Below the pieces are notes generated by a model. It had not been told where the DNA came from and made no database searches. It saw only the letters and a list, made by a program, of their open reading frames with translations. A DNA stretch of 61,513 nucleotides from an uncultured Aquimarina sp. (GTDB taxonomy: Bacteria > Bacteroidota > Bacteroidia > Flavobacteriales > Flavobacteriaceae), in NCBI GenBank assembly GCA_947499005.1, contig CANMML010000024.1, positions 1 through 61,513 on the forward strand, given 5' to 3'. How positions within the stretch are numbered: position 1 is the first letter of the stretch; every line of letters begins with the position of its first letter. This document shows positions 16,546 to 25,948 of the stretch, one piece after another. A program made the position numbers and the translations under genes.

Positions 16546-18219
16546 TCAGAAAAATGCAGTTAGACTAAAATGGACTTTAGAATTGCTGAATTCAAAAGGA
16601 ATATTGTCACTAGTTCCGTTAGCATAATTAAGTTTGAATAATCCAGATTTTGTGATAAGCCCCAGACCTATTCCAAAACTAGTAAGGTTGTCACCACCGA
16701 TCGGAGTTGGGTCAGTAGTGGTTCTAGATGCTTGATTGTCGATTATAGCAAAATCGATAATGCTATGAGCATAAATGGCTTCACTAAGTTGAAAACGATA
16801 TTCGGTATTCGTAACATTATAAAAAGACGCTCTTAAGCTGTTTTCTTCAAATCCTCTAATGGATAAAATTCCTCCAAACCGAAATAATTCATTAGCAATA
16901 TAATTGTCAGAATTTAAGTATCGAGTTTCATTTTGAATGTAAACACTGTTTCGTTTGTTGATTTGAAAAATATGATTCCCTTTCAATTGAATTTTATATT
17001 GATTCACTTTAGGTTGTAAAGATTCTTGACGGCTACCAATTTCAGAATCTAATAAAATAGAAGTTTTAATAGGGAATAATAAACTCTCTTTTCGTTGCGT
17101 AAATTGATATTGAACATTTGCAAAAGAAGCATCAAAGTCCCTGCTAATGATTCCGGCCACCGCAGTATTATTCATTAAGTCTGCAGATTCTGTGCTTGTA
17201 AATCCAACTAATACTTCCGACTTGGGGCTTAGCGCATAATTTAATCCAAGTCTTAATTCTGTAGAAGAAAAAGTTTCTTTTTGTCTAAAAATATTAATCT
17301 GTCCTACAAGACCAAGAGGTGTTTTAAAGATGTAAGGCAGCTTGGCTTTTATATTTAACTGTGTTTGGTCTTCATTATCACTCTTGTATGCTAAATTCAA
17401 CGTTTCTCCAAAGTGTAAATTATTTACAAGATTTAAATTTAAATATCCATTTAGTTCAAAACTGCCAGATTCTTCATTGGTGGCAAAACCTAAAAAACCA
17501 TCAAAGTTATTGGCATTCTTCTTTTTAACGTATATATATAATGTTGTTTTTTTAGGGTTGAATAGTACTTCGGCTGGTTTGATAGTGTTTACAAAGGGAA
17601 GATTGTTTAGGGAGTTTGCTTTTTCAATGATTCTTTCATTGTTATACAACATTCCTTTTCGGATGCCAGCAAAGTGTTTGGCGAATGTTTGTGGGAATCT
17701 AGGATACCCTTTGATAATTATGCTATCTACTTTTCTTGGCGCAATATTCGAAATATGAAGCGAAGCGAATAGGGTGTCATTTTTTGTTCTTAAATTTTTT
17801 AATTGAACCTTATTGAAAGGGCTTCCTTGAGAAGAGAATTCTTTATTTAGACCTTTTAGATAAGGGATGATGGCATCACTTTTTAAAAAATCCTTCTTGT
17901 TATCAATGGAAAATGCTTGAAGAGCATCCCAGTTTTCAATATGAACGATATTAGTTTTAGAATGAGATATTAGTTGACTGCTATAGATGCTATCGTTAAT
18001 TCTTAAAGGGGCAGTGTAATATGATGCGAAAAAACCTTCTCTTTGAATTTCTTCTGAAATTTGATCGATATGATTTTCTAAACTTTTAAAATCATTAAAA
18101 GTATTTTGTATCGTATCTTTTTTTGTAATTACCTGTAAATAAATCACTTTTTCATTTTGTCCAAAAATGAAAGTACATGAAAGGATGCTTATTATATGTA
18201 GTAAAAATTTTTTCAGCAT
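16546..18219 (-). CDS. Outer-membrane barrel protein of the BamA/TamA type
   Basis: 557 residues from the ATG at 18219. A GTG 21 nt further upstream is possible, but the ATG places the signal peptide (MLKKFLLHIISILSCTFIF) at the N-terminus. A POTRA-like region (about 110-230) is followed by a 16-strand-type barrel with the family motif FRFGGILSIRGFEENSLRA and a terminal aromatic strand ending LTAFF. Such proteins insert or translocate proteins at the outer membrane; substrate unknown. The bases 16308-16545 between it and rlmB hold no gene that I can see. Confidence 0.85.
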   Translation of the reverse strand: MLKKFLLHIISILSCTFIFGQNEKVIYLQVITKKDTIQNTFNDFKSLENHIDQISEEIQREGFFASYYTAPLRINDSIYSSQLISHSKTNIVHIENWDALQAFSIDNKKDFLKSDAIIPYLKGLNKEFSSQGSPFNKVQLKNLRTKNDTLFASLHISNIAPRKVDSIIIKGYPRFPQTFAKHFAGIRKGMLYNNERIIEKANSLNNLPFVNTIKPAEVLFNPKKTTLYIYVKKKNANNFDGFLGFATNEESGSFELNGYLNLNLVNNLHFGETLNLAYKSDNEDQTQLNIKAKLPYIFKTPLGLVGQINIFRQKETFSSTELRLGLNYALSPKSEVLVGFTSTESADLMNNTAVAGIISRDFDASFANVQYQFTQRKESLLFPIKTSILLDSEIGSRQESLQPKVNQYKIQLKGNHIFQINKRNSVYIQNETRYLNSDNYIANELFRFGGILSIRGFEENSLRASFYNVTNTEYRFQLSEAIYAHSIIDFAIIDNQASRTTTDPTPIGGDNLTSFGIGLGLITKSGLFKLNYANGTSDNIPFEFSNSKVHFSLTAFF

Positions 18220-18608
18220 AAAAGTGAGTGAAAGGTACACGTTTACATAGAATTTTTGATAAAAAATATGATGCTGATTGTATATGGGAAATCATTGCAA
18301 CAATTTCTATGTTGAAATCTTGATCAAAATACCATCGATTTAAATGAGTAATAAAGCTGCTTGCTTAAAGATGAATATGTACTCAGTTCAAACATAATTC
18401 ACATAGGGGATTGCTATTTGAATGAGATGAGTAAATTCAAATCCAGCTTTTTAAACGTAAAAATAAATAGCAAAAAGTAGAGTTGCTTGATAGAAAGTTA
18501 GGTTGGGGGTTCTATCAAAAAATGTGATGTATTATATCTATTTCTTTAATAAGTCTAATAAAGATAAATAGAACAGCGACTCACCTAAGTATTATTTATG
18601 GATGAATT
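18220..18608. other. Non-coding spacer
   Basis: No gene recognised. A hairpin at 18537-18572 (TCTATTT..CTTTA against TAAAG..AAATAGA) may terminate the minus-strand gene at 18609. Another possible small stem is at 18489-18516 (GATAGAA/TTCTATC). Confidence 0.4.
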
Positions 18609-18965
18609 CTATGAGTCAGTAAATTCTGAAATTAAATTTTTTAACAAGCTAATATTGCTTTTTTCAATATTATAGGATATAGCTTGAAAAAGGTTATACA
18701 GTTCTTCGTAAAACTCCTTTTCTGTACTGCTGTCTATGGATACAATAATGTCCTTAGACTGTTCATTAGATACGTTAAATAAAAAGTTGGTTTTATTAGA
18801 TTTAGATCTAACATCCTCGTATTTCTGAATAATGATATTAATGTCATTATTTCTGCTTTTCAATTTGAAACTCGTTTGATTTGATTTTTCCCAAGTTAGT
18901 TTCAAATTTTCTGTTTCGTTTTTGAAATCTTTTAAGATTGCTAGGTACTCGTCCTTTGCTAACAT
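18609..18965 (-). CDS. Hypothetical protein, 118 aa
   Basis: Not recognised. It has no signal peptide or membrane segment, so it is probably cytoplasmic. It is rich in Lys, Asn, Glu and Ser, with helical ends (LAKDEYLAILKDFKNETENL; EEFYEELYNLFQAISYNIEK). Starts at an ATG and stands alone between two non-coding spacers. Codon use looks like that of its neighbours. Confidence 0.6.
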   Translation of the reverse strand: MLAKDEYLAILKDFKNETENLKLTWEKSNQTSFKLKSRNNDINIIIQKYEDVRSKSNKTNFLFNVSNEQSKDIIVSIDSSTEKEFYEELYNLFQAISYNIEKSNISLLKNLISEFTDS

Positions 18966-19364
18966 TGTCGTAGTTTGTTTAGTTTTACTATTACTTGTCG
19001 TCAGGGTAGGTGTAATATGTGGGGACTCATATTTGTTTCAAAAATAAATTGAAATCTTTTTTTATGCAATTAAATAGTTGTTTAACTTTATGTATATGTG
19101 GTGTTGTTGAGTTAGTTGTCTGTTTTACAATTATTTGCAATGTGTTAAAGTTTTGCTATTTGTTAGGTTGGTAGAAAATTTTTGCAATCTCATTCTCTGA
19201 GTGGCTAAAAAATAGTGTTGATGAAATTACTTTAGAGGGAAAGTGGAGGAGTTTAGTCTTAAATGAAATTGAAGCTGTTATTGGTTTTAAAACAGGATAA
19301 TCTCCTAAAAAAAGCTTTTCTAAATGTTAAATATGCTTCAAAACGTCAAATAACTCTTAGTCAG
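18966..19364. other. Non-coding spacer upstream of rpsL
   Basis: About 400 nt with no recognisable gene or tRNA. It should hold the promoter of the minus-strand 118-aa gene; the rpsL promoter lies at its right end (19365-19395). Confidence 0.4.
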
Positions 19365-19395
19365 TTTGATTTAATAGAAAAATATTCTACTTTTG
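19365..19395 (+). promoter_or_regulatory. rpsL operon promoter
   Basis: TTTG (19365-19368), a 19-nt spacer, then TACTTTTG (19388-19395). This is an exact match to the Bacteroidetes housekeeping promoter. It lies 51 nt before the rpsL ATG. Confidence 0.85.
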
Positions 19396-19446
19396 CACGT
19401 CCTTAGAATAAGGATTAGAAATATTTATTAACAGGTAAAGCATATT

Positions 19447-19827
19447 ATGCCAACAATTTCGCAATTAGTACGTAAAGGAAGAGCCAAAATAACCAAGAAG
19501 AGTAAATCGGCTGCTTTGGATTCGTGCCCACAGCGTCGCGGTGTATGTACACGTGTTTACACTACCACTCCAAAAAAACCTAACTCAGCAATGCGTAAAG
19601 TAGCGCGTGTTAGATTAACGAATGGTAAAGAAGTAAATGCATACATCGGAGGTGAAGGACACAACTTGCAAGAGCACTCGATAGTATTGGTTAGAGGTGG
19701 AAGGGTTAAAGATTTGCCAGGAGTTAGATATCACATCGTTCGTGGAGCACTTGATACCGCAGGGGTAGCAGGTCGTACACAACGTAGATCTAAGTACGGG
19801 GCAAAAAGACCTAAAGACAGTAAGTAA
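19447..19827 (+). CDS. rpsL: 30S ribosomal protein S12
   Basis: 126 residues of normal length. It starts [12 protein letters not shown] and contains [18 protein letters not shown]. Lys43 and Lys44 in PKKPNSA, the usual streptomycin-response site, are wild type. S12 sits at the decoding centre. First gene of the str cluster, with its own strong promoter; 83 nt separate it from rpsG, and that gap holds a word-like repeat. Confidence 0.98.
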   Translation: MPTISQLVRKGRAKITKKSKSAALDSCPQRRGVCTRVYTTTPKKPNSAMRKVARVRLTNGKEVNAYIGGEGHNLQEHSIVLVRGGRVKDLPGVRYHIVRGALDTAGVAGRTQRRSKYGAKRPKDSK

Positions 19828-19840
19828 AATTTTAACAAAT

Positions 19841-19891
19841 TAGAAGATAGAAAATAGAGAATAGATAATTTCTAGCCTCGACTTTCTACCT
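19841..19891. repeat. Word-like low-complexity repeat between rpsL and rpsG
   Basis: Iterated TAGAA/ATAGA words on the left (from 19841) followed by an antisense half (TTTCTAGCCTCGACTTTCTA). Confidence 0.6.
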
Positions 19892-19910
19892 TTAAAACTG
19901 AAGACAAGAA

Positions 19911-20387
19911 ATGAGAAAAAGAAAGGCGAAAAAAAGGCCGATTCTTCCAGATCCAAGGTTTAACGATCAGTTAGTAACTCGATTCGTAAACATGATGATG
20001 TGGGATGGTAAAAAATCGACTGCTTTCAAATGTTTCTATGATGCTATTGACATCGTAGAAGAAAAGAACCAAGACGAAGAGAAGACGGCTTTAGAAATCT
20101 GGAAAGATGCATTAACTAATGTGATGCCACACGTAGAAGTACGTTCGCGTCGTGTAGGGGGAGCAACATTCCAAATTCCAAATCCAATCCGTCCAGATCG
20201 TAAGATCTCTACAGCTATGAAATGGTTAATCTTATTCGCTCGTAAGCGTAATGAGAAATCAATGGCAAATAAATTAGCTGCTGAAATTTTAGCAGCGGCA
20301 AAAGAAGAAGGAGCTGCGGTTAAGAAAAGAGTTGACACGCACAAGATGGCAGAAGCAAACAAAGCATTCTCACACTTTAGATTTTAA
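19911..20387 (+). CDS. rpsG: 30S ribosomal protein S7
   Basis: 158 residues, starting [19 protein letters not shown], with the rRNA-binding stretch [19 protein letters not shown]7 starts assembly of the 30S head and binds at the exit site. It lies between rpsL and fusA as in most bacteria; fusA starts 11 nt after its stop. Length is normal. Confidence 0.98.
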   Translation: MRKRKAKKRPILPDPRFNDQLVTRFVNMMMWDGKKSTAFKCFYDAIDIVEEKNQDEEKTALEIWKDALTNVMPHVEVRSRRVGGATFQIPNPIRPDRKISTAMKWLILFARKRNEKSMANKLAAEILAAAKEEGAAVKKRVDTHKMAEANKAFSHFRF

Positions 20388-20398
20388 TTTATAGAACC

Positions 20399-22522
20399 AT
20401 GGCTAGAGATTTAAAATATACTAGAAATATTGGTATTGCTGCCCATATTGATGCAGGTAAAACTACAACTACTGAGCGTATCCTTTATTATACAGGAGTA
20501 AGTCATAAAATTGGTGAGGTGCACGATGGTGCAGCGACTATGGACTGGATGGAGCAAGAGCAAGAGCGTGGTATTACGATTACATCGGCTGCTACAACTT
20601 GTACTTGGCAATTTCCTACAGAAAATGGTAAGCCAACTAAAGAAGCTAAAGGATATCACTTTAACATTATTGATACTCCAGGTCACGTTGATTTTACCGT
20701 TGAGGTAAATCGTTCTTTACGTGTATTAGATGGTTTAGTATTCTTGTTTAGTGCTGTTGATGGTGTTGAGCCTCAATCGGAAACTAACTGGCGTTTAGCT
20801 GATAATTACAAAGTGCCTCGTATGGGGTTTGTTAATAAGATGGACCGTCAAGGATCTAATTTTTTAGCTGTTTGTAAGCAGGTGAAAGATATGTTAGGTT
20901 CTAATGCAGTGCCTATCGTTTTAAACATTGGTGATGAAGCTGATTTTAAAGGGATTGTAGACTTAGTGAAGAACCGTGCTATTGTATGGCATGATGAAAC
21001 ACAAGGGGCTACTTTTGATGTTATTGAAATTCCAGAAGATTTAAAAGAAGAAGCTCGTGAATTACGTGGGAAGTTAATCGAAGAGGTTGCTGCTTACGAT
21101 GAGAATCTTTTAGAAAAATACATGGAAGATGAAGATTCTATTACTGAAGACGAAGTGCATGCTGCATTACGTGCTGCTGTAATGGATATGTCTATCATTC
21201 CTATGGTTTGTGGTTCTGCTTTCAAAAACAAAGGAGTTCAGTTCTTATTAGATGCTGTATGTCGTTACTTGCCTTCTCCATTGGATAAGGATGCGATTGT
21301 TGGTATAGATCCTAATACAGAAGAAGAGGTGTTGAGAAAGCCAGATGTAACAGAGCCATTTGCTGCATTAGCATTTAAGATTGCTACAGATCCTTTCGTG
21401 GGACGTTTAGCTTTCTTTCGTGCATATTCAGGAAGATTAGATGCAGGTTCTTATATCTTAAATAACCGTTCAGGTAAGAAAGAGCGTATTTCTCGTATCT
21501 ATCAAATGCACTCTAATAAGCAAAATGCTATCGATTTTATCGAAGCAGGAGATATTGGAGCTGCTGTAGGTTTTAAAGATATTAAGACTGGAGATACAAT
21601 GTCGGATGAAAAGAATCCAATTATTTTGGAATCTATGGACTTCCCTGATCCAGTAATTGGTATCGCGGTAGAGCCTAAGACTAAGGCAGATGTAGATAAG
21701 TTAGGTATGTCTTTAGCTAAGTTAGCGGAAGAAGATCCAACTTTCCAAGTGAAAACAGATGAGGCTTCAGGTCAAACGATTATTTCAGGGATGGGAGAGC
21801 TTCACTTAGATATCATTGTAGATCGTTTAAAGCGTGAGTTTAAAGTAGAGGTAAATGTTGGTCAGCCACAGGTTGAGTACAAAGAGGCAATTACAGCTGT
21901 TGCAGATCACCGTGAGGTTTACAAGAAGCAATCTGGTGGACGTGGTAAATTCGCAGATATTGTGTTTACTATGGAGCCTGCTGATGAAGGTGAAGTTGGT
22001 TTACAGTTCGAATCTACTATTAAAGGGGGTAACATTCCTAAGGAATTCGTTCCGTCTGTAGAGAAAGGATTTAAAGAGGCTATGAAAAATGGTCCTTTAG
22101 CTGGATTCGAAATGGATGCTATGAAAGTTACTTTAAAGGATGGATCTTATCATGATGTAGATTCGGATCAGTTATCTTTCGAATTGGCTGCTAAATTAGG
22201 TTACAAAGCTGCTGCAAGAGCTGCAAAAGCGGTAATCATGGAGCCAATGATGAAACTAGAGGTATTAACTCCAGAAGAAAATATGGGGGATATCGTAGGT
22301 GACTTGAACCGTCGTCGTGGTCAGGTAAATGACATGAGTGACCGTTCAGGATCTAAAGTAGTTAAGGCGATCGTGCCATTATCTGAAATGTTTGGTTACG
22401 TTACTTCTTTACGTACACTTTCTTCAGGACGTGCAACGTCTAGTATGGAATTTTCTCACTATGCAGAAACTCCATCTAACATCTCTGAGGAAGTAATTAA
22501 AGCAGCTAACGGAGCTAGTTAA
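20399..22522 (+). CDS. fusA: Elongation factor G
   Basis: 707 residues. GTPase motifs: P-loop [12 protein letters not shown] (from 15), switch 2 DTPGHVDF and G4 NKMD. The usual domains II to V follow; domain IV carries [12 protein letters not shown] and domain V ends [15 protein letters not shown] drives translocation of tRNA and mRNA after each peptide bond. Third gene of the str cluster; rpsJ follows 11 nt later. There is no tuf gene here. Confidence 0.98.
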   Translation: MARDLKYTRNIGIAAHIDAGKTTTTERILYYTGVSHKIGEVHDGAATMDWMEQEQERGITITSAATTCTWQFPTENGKPTKEAKGYHFNIIDTPGHVDFTVEVNRSLRVLDGLVFLFSAVDGVEPQSETNWRLADNYKVPRMGFVNKMDRQGSNFLAVCKQVKDMLGSNAVPIVLNIGDEADFKGIVDLVKNRAIVWHDETQGATFDVIEIPEDLKEEARELRGKLIEEVAAYDENLLEKYMEDEDSITEDEVHAALRAAVMDMSIIPMVCGSAFKNKGVQFLLDAVCRYLPSPLDKDAIVGIDPNTEEEVLRKPDVTEPFAALAFKIATDPFVGRLAFFRAYSGRLDAGSYILNNRSGKKERISRIYQMHSNKQNAIDFIEAGDIGAAVGFKDIKTGDTMSDEKNPIILESMDFPDPVIGIAVEPKTKADVDKLGMSLAKLAEEDPTFQVKTDEASGQTIISGMGELHLDIIVDRLKREFKVEVNVGQPQVEYKEAITAVADHREVYKKQSGGRGKFADIVFTMEPADEGEVGLQFESTIKGGNIPKEFVPSVEKGFKEAMKNGPLAGFEMDAMKVTLKDGSYHDVDSDQLSFELAAKLGYKAAARAAKAVIMEPMMKLEVLTPEENMGDIVGDLNRRRGQVNDMSDRSGSKVVKAIVPLSEMFGYVTSLRTLSSGRATSSMEFSHYAETPSNISEEVIKAANGAS

Positions 22523-22533
22523 AAAATTGCAAA

Positions 22534-22839
22534 ATGAGTCAAAAAATTAGAATAAAATTAAAGTCATACGACCACAACTTAGTAGATAAGTCTGCTGAGA
22601 AGATCGTTAAGACTGTAAAAAGTACAGGTGCTGTAGTAACGGGTCCAATTCCATTACCAACACACAAGAAAATCTTTACAGTATTACGTTCTCCTCACGT
22701 AAACAAGAAATCTCGTGAGCAATTTCAATTGAGCTCTTTCAAGAGATTGTTAGATATCTATAGTTCTTCTTCTAAAACAATCGATGCGTTGATGAAGTTA
22801 GAGTTACCAAGTGGTGTTGAAGTAGAGATCAAAGTGTGA
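22534..22839 (+). CDS. rpsJ: 30S ribosomal protein S10
   Basis: 101 residues, starting [20 protein letters not shown], with [21 protein letters not shown]10 belongs to the 30S head and also to NusB-dependent antitermination. A strong terminator follows at 22864-22896. In most bacteria rplC follows directly; here it lies 3.1 kb away beyond two insertion sequences. Confidence 0.98.
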   Translation: MSQKIRIKLKSYDHNLVDKSAEKIVKTVKSTGAVVTGPIPLPTHKKIFTVLRSPHVNKKSREQFQLSSFKRLLDIYSSSSKTIDALMKLELPSGVEVEIKV

Positions 22840-22863
22840 TATTAAAACACTTGTAGTATAATA

Positions 22864-22896
22864 AAAACCTCGAAGAATAATCTTCGAGGTTTTTTT
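22864..22896 (+). terminator. Terminator after rpsJ
   Basis: ACCTCGAAGA, loop ATAA, TCTTCGAGGT, then a run of seven T. A perfect intrinsic terminator that ends the str transcript. Confidence 0.92.
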
Positions 22897-22979
22897 GTGT
22901 CCAATATTTTTACATAACTGACGGTTTGTGTTGGGTTTTGTTGTATTGGTAATTAGCTAATAATAAATAGACTATAACA

Positions 22980-23027
22980 ATGAAATTTTTAAAATTAATA
23001 CTCTCTACTTCTATCTTTGCTTTATTG
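22980..23027 (+). pseudogene. 5' stub of a secreted thioredoxin-like gene
   Basis: An ATG and a signal-peptide start (MKFLKLILSTSIFALL) run straight into the IS200-type element. The 3' part at 23610 is thioredoxin-like, so both look like remains of one gene with its middle lost. Confidence 0.55.
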
Positions 23028-23609
23028 TTGATTGGTCTCAGGAATAGTTCAAACTATGCACTTTAGTGCATTTCGCTTTCAGCTTCTAAAAACCTTACTT
23101 TTGGATCATGTCATTGCAATCAACACATGGTCATTCAGTTTCCAGACTCACGGCGCACATAGTCTGGAGTACAAAATACAGGTATTCCGTTTTAAAAGGT
23201 GACCTTCAAGTTAGGTGCCGCAGTTTACTTATTCAAATCTGCGAATCGGAGGATGTCGAAATTTTGAAAGGAGTTGTTTCCAAAGACCATGTCCATATGC
23301 ATGTTCAATATAGGCCATCATTAAGGCTTAGTGATCTGATCAAAAAACTAAAAGGAAGAAGTTCTAGGAAATTGCAACAAGAATTCCCAGAATTGAAACA
23401 GCGTTATTGGGGTCGTCATTTTTGGGCTATAGGATATGGATGCTGGAGTACAGGCAATATAACAGATGAAATGGTTAATGAATATTTAGAACATCATAGA
23501 AAACCTGACGATAGGGGAAGCTCTAATTTTATATTGGAGTAGGAGACTGTATGGGTGACTTTCAGTCACCAGCCGAAACTATGGACTTTAAGTCCATAGT
23601 GGTTCATTT
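23028..23609 (+). mobile_element. IS200-type insertion sequence, copy 1
   Basis: 582 bp shared with copy 2 at 45747. It contains only tnpA. The left end has hairpin ATGCACT-TT-AGTGCAT (about 23054-23069). The right end has two: GGTGACT-TTC-AGTCACC and ACTATGGACT-TTA-AGTCCATAGT. Subterminal hairpins, no terminal inverted repeats and no target duplication are the hallmarks of the IS200/IS605 family. The outermost bases TTGAT at the left may be the target motif rather than the element. Confidence 0.9.
23108..23542 (+). CDS. tnpA: IS200/IS605-family Y1 HUH transposase, copy 1
   Basis: 144 residues. HUH motif in SKDHVHMHVQYRP (His63, His65), and the likely nucleophile Tyr126 in NEYLEHHRK. The residue four positions after the Tyr is His130, where the well-studied IS608 enzyme has Gln. 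The protein nicks and joins single-stranded ends at the subterminal hairpins. No tnpB accessory gene. The protein is identical to that of copy 2, so both copies should be active or recently active. Confidence 0.95.
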   Translation: MSLQSTHGHSVSRLTAHIVWSTKYRYSVLKGDLQVRCRSLLIQICESEDVEILKGVVSKDHVHMHVQYRPSLRLSDLIKKLKGRSSRKLQQEFPELKQRYWGRHFWAIGYGCWSTGNITDEMVNEYLEHHRKPDDRGSSNFILE

Positions 23610-23766
23610 GTTTGTTGAAAATCCAGAGAATTCTTTTGTTAAAGATTATATGGTTAAGGGGATTCCTCGATTTATTTTAATTGATAAAGAAGGAAATATA
23701 ATTAATAAAAATGCAACAAGACCATCTGATTCAAATATTACAAAAGAAATAGAGTCTTATTTGTAA
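23610..23766 (+). pseudogene. 3' remnant of a thioredoxin/TlpA-like gene
   Basis: About 50 codons in frame to a TAA. They include VKGIPRFILIDKEGNII, the cis-Pro strand and turn typical of TlpA/AhpC-like thioredoxin folds. The CxxC half is missing. With the 5' stub at 22980 this suggests an insertion plus loss of several hundred bases. Confidence 0.7.
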
Positions 23767-23825
23767 GGGGCTGTTGGTTTTTAAAGAGATAGATATTTTT
23801 AATATTATCGCTTTTTTTAATTAGA

Positions 23826-24710
23826 TTGCAAAAAACTGGAATCTTGAAACATTTTTTATTTCTCATTTTAACCTGTTTATCTATTTCTTGCTATTCTCAG
23901 TTCAGGAAAATTCGTTTAAATACTAGTGTTGGTTTTGGCTTCTTAACAGGTAGAATTCAATCAGATCTTTCAGAAGATGTGGAAAAGCACTTTAAGAAGT
24001 TAAAGTTTGGGAATCTTTATGAGGTCGATCTAGGGTATGAGGTTAATGACGTTTGGGGTTTTGGTCTTTTTTTTAGTAATCTTCATTCAGACGACAGGGC
24101 TAATTTTGATGGTGGTTTTTTTGAAGAAGCCTTAGTTGGAACAAGCGTTGATGTTGATAGTGAAGTGGAGTTGAATTACATGGCACCTAAATTGTATTTC
24201 TTTTTGTCAGAAGATTATGATAAGCATCAGTTAGTGGGAAATTTCTCTATTGGTTATCTGAGGTATGAAAATAACTCTCTTTATAATGGTGGTACTTCTA
24301 GAAGTGTTTCGGCTAATACTTTAGGGTTGGGTGTGGGTCTAGATTATGAGTATAAAATAACTCCTTTTGTGTATTTTAATTCAAGGTTTACGGCGCTTGT
24401 TAGTTTTGTGTCTGAGTTTGATGTGAAAGATGTTAATGGAGAGAGAAAAGTGTCGGCCAGTGATTTTACTAATGGGGACAGAGATAGGGAGAATCTTGGT
24501 TATATAGGTTTGACAGTCGGTGTTAGGGTAGATATTGATAAGCCTAAGAAAGAGGGGGAGTATGGTGCTGTAAATGATAGTGCGAGTTTTGAGAGGAAAA
24601 AGCTTAAAGAGATCAAAGGGTTAAAGCAGTTGAGAAAAAAAGAAGTTAGAGACATTAAGAAGTTACGTAATAGGCAAATCAAAGAGTTGAGGAAAAAAAC
24701 AGCTAGTTGA
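23826..24710 (+). CDS. Outer-membrane beta-barrel protein, hypothetical
   Basis: 294 residues if started at the TTG at 23826; a TTG six codons later is as good, and no ATG precedes the signal peptide (FLFLILTCLSISCYSQ). Residues about 25-235 alternate as in an 8-10 strand barrel (LGVGLDYEYKITPFVYFNSRF; YIGLTVGVRVDI). The last ~45 residues are highly basic and repetitive (KKLKEIKGLKQLRKKEVRD), probably a periplasmic helix. Its stop lies next to the dead IS982-type transposase. The missing ATG may mean recent decay. Confidence 0.65.
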   Translation: MQKTGILKHFLFLILTCLSISCYSQFRKIRLNTSVGFGFLTGRIQSDLSEDVEKHFKKLKFGNLYEVDLGYEVNDVWGFGLFFSNLHSDDRANFDGGFFEEALVGTSVDVDSEVELNYMAPKLYFFLSEDYDKHQLVGNFSIGYLRYENNSLYNGGTSRSVSANTLGLGVGLDYEYKITPFVYFNSRFTALVSFVSEFDVKDVNGERKVSASDFTNGDRDRENLGYIGLTVGVRVDIDKPKKEGEYGAVNDSASFERKKLKEIKGLKQLRKKEVRDIKKLRNRQIKELRKKTAS

Positions 24711-24719
24711 TTGGTCTTT

Positions 24720-25579
24720 GTATTTTGAAATTTTAGCGATGGTTTTTTCGGTAAAAAGCTATATGCTATAAGCCCTGAGATCATATTAGTGATAAAGTTT
24801 TCGAAACTTCGATGTCTTGAATGTTCTATTTGATATATCAATTCGTCATTTACGGTTTCGATCAAAGATCTTTTACGTAGTAAAATTTCATCATTTATAG
24901 TCATCAGGGAATTTTTCATATTGTTTCTTATAAGGGTAAAAATCTGAACTCCATCAATGAATAAATTTTCCATTAACTCTTTTCTTACATAACCTTTGTC
25001 TCCAAATAATTTCCCAAAGATTTTCTCTACGAAGGACTTTGTTTTTAAAGGAGTTCTATCGTCTACATTAACTTGAGTAATAGTAAAGGAAAGTATTTCT
25101 TCTTTATCATTAATAATGATATGGAGTTTAAATCCGTAAAGCCATCCCATACTTGATTTGCCAGTGGTGGCAATACCTTCAAAGACTTTATTACGTTTAA
25201 TCCTTTTGTTTTTGCAAACTCTAATGGGAGTAGAATCAACAAATGAAATACTTGTGCAATTACCTAAAACACAGGTATTCAAAAATAAAGTCATCGGCAT
25301 TGTAGATTGTTACATAAGCTCTACAAATCGATTATATGATACTGTACGAGGAAACTCTGATGCCATATGCTTCTGTACGTAAAAAATATAAAAATGCTTA
25401 AAAGTCCTAAACCCACTAAGATGAAAAATCACAGAAATTGTGATTACTTCACTTGTATTCATTTTCGGACTACGTTTGGGCTTATTACCCAGTAAATAGG
25501 GATCAACAGTATTGTGATATTCTTTGCAAAATTCGTCAATAAAACAGGAAATATCTGTAATTTTATCATGATCGATCAT
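24720..25579 (-). pseudogene. IS982-family transposase with in-frame stop
   Basis: Minus strand. N-terminal part (25579 to 25310) with PRTVSYNRFVELM, a TAA at 25310-25312, then the same frame continues with STMPMTLFLNTCVLGNCTS and the DDE-type IS982 core (ISFVDSTPIRVCKNKRIKRN, GFKLHIIIND, GNxxDDR-like VNVDDR, LFGDKGY, RSLIETVNDEL, EHSRHRS, GLIAYSFLPKKPSL). The usual C-terminal stop is missing, and the frame runs into the neighbouring gene, so the 3' end is also lost. I could not find matching terminal inverted repeats. Confidence 0.88.
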
Positions 25580-25774
25580 AAGTAGATTTCTTGGCTTTAA
25601 ATTGAAATTTAGTACTTTAATTTACTAAAAATCTACTTTTTTTATGCCATAGAATCACTTAAATAATAATCGAACTCAGGTTACTACCTACTACCTACTA
25701 CCTGCTATTTCCAATATCAAATTAGCTGAAAATCCAATATTTAAAATCTTTCCGAAAACATTTCTTGTTGATTA
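25580..25774. other. Non-coding spacer with repeat words
   Basis: No gene seen. It contains an inverted pair AAGTAGATTT/AAATCTACTT (25580-25640), probably left from the IS982 end, and a CTACCTACTACC-type repeat at 25679-25713. Confidence 0.45.
25679..25713. repeat. Word-like repeat (TACTACC units)
   Basis: The unit TACTACC/CTACCTA is repeated about four times, ending CTGCTATT. Confidence 0.65.
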
Positions 25775-25805
25775 TTTGGAAATTATAAATAATTCAGTAC
25801 TTTTG
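25775..25805 (+). promoter_or_regulatory. rplC (S10-cluster) promoter
   Basis: TTTG (25775-25778), 19 nt, TACTTTTG (25798-25805). Exact Bacteroidetes consensus and spacing. It lies 144 nt before the rplC start. Confidence 0.85.
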
Positions 25806-25948
25806 CAGTCCTAAATTTCCACTTGGTGGAGATTAACATGACCTTCCGCTGCGGGCGAAGGTAAAACGGAAGAAAGAATACAGTCTAAGGTCGAATGTGT
25901 TTTTTCGGCCTTAATTTTTTAATAATTAGTAAATTAAATTAATAACAA
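25806..25948 (+). promoter_or_regulatory. Structured 5' leader of rplC
   Basis: Nested stems: ACCTTC/GAAGGT around 25841-25862 with a GC-rich loop, an overlapping alternative CTTCCG/CGGAAG, and AAGGTCGAA/TTCGGCCTT (25889-25915) followed by AATTTTTT. This looks like an attenuator or ribosomal-protein-binding leader controlling the S10 cluster. Confidence 0.6.

Noticed and set aside
24707..24717. TTGATTGGTCT, identical to the left edge of the IS200-type element.
   Set aside because: The match ends after 11 bases and no left or right hairpin follows, so it is not a third copy. It may be chance or a tiny scar.
25679..25713. CRISPR-like repeat at the TACTACC block.
   Set aside because: Units are 7 nt in direct tandem without spacers, and no cas gene is present.
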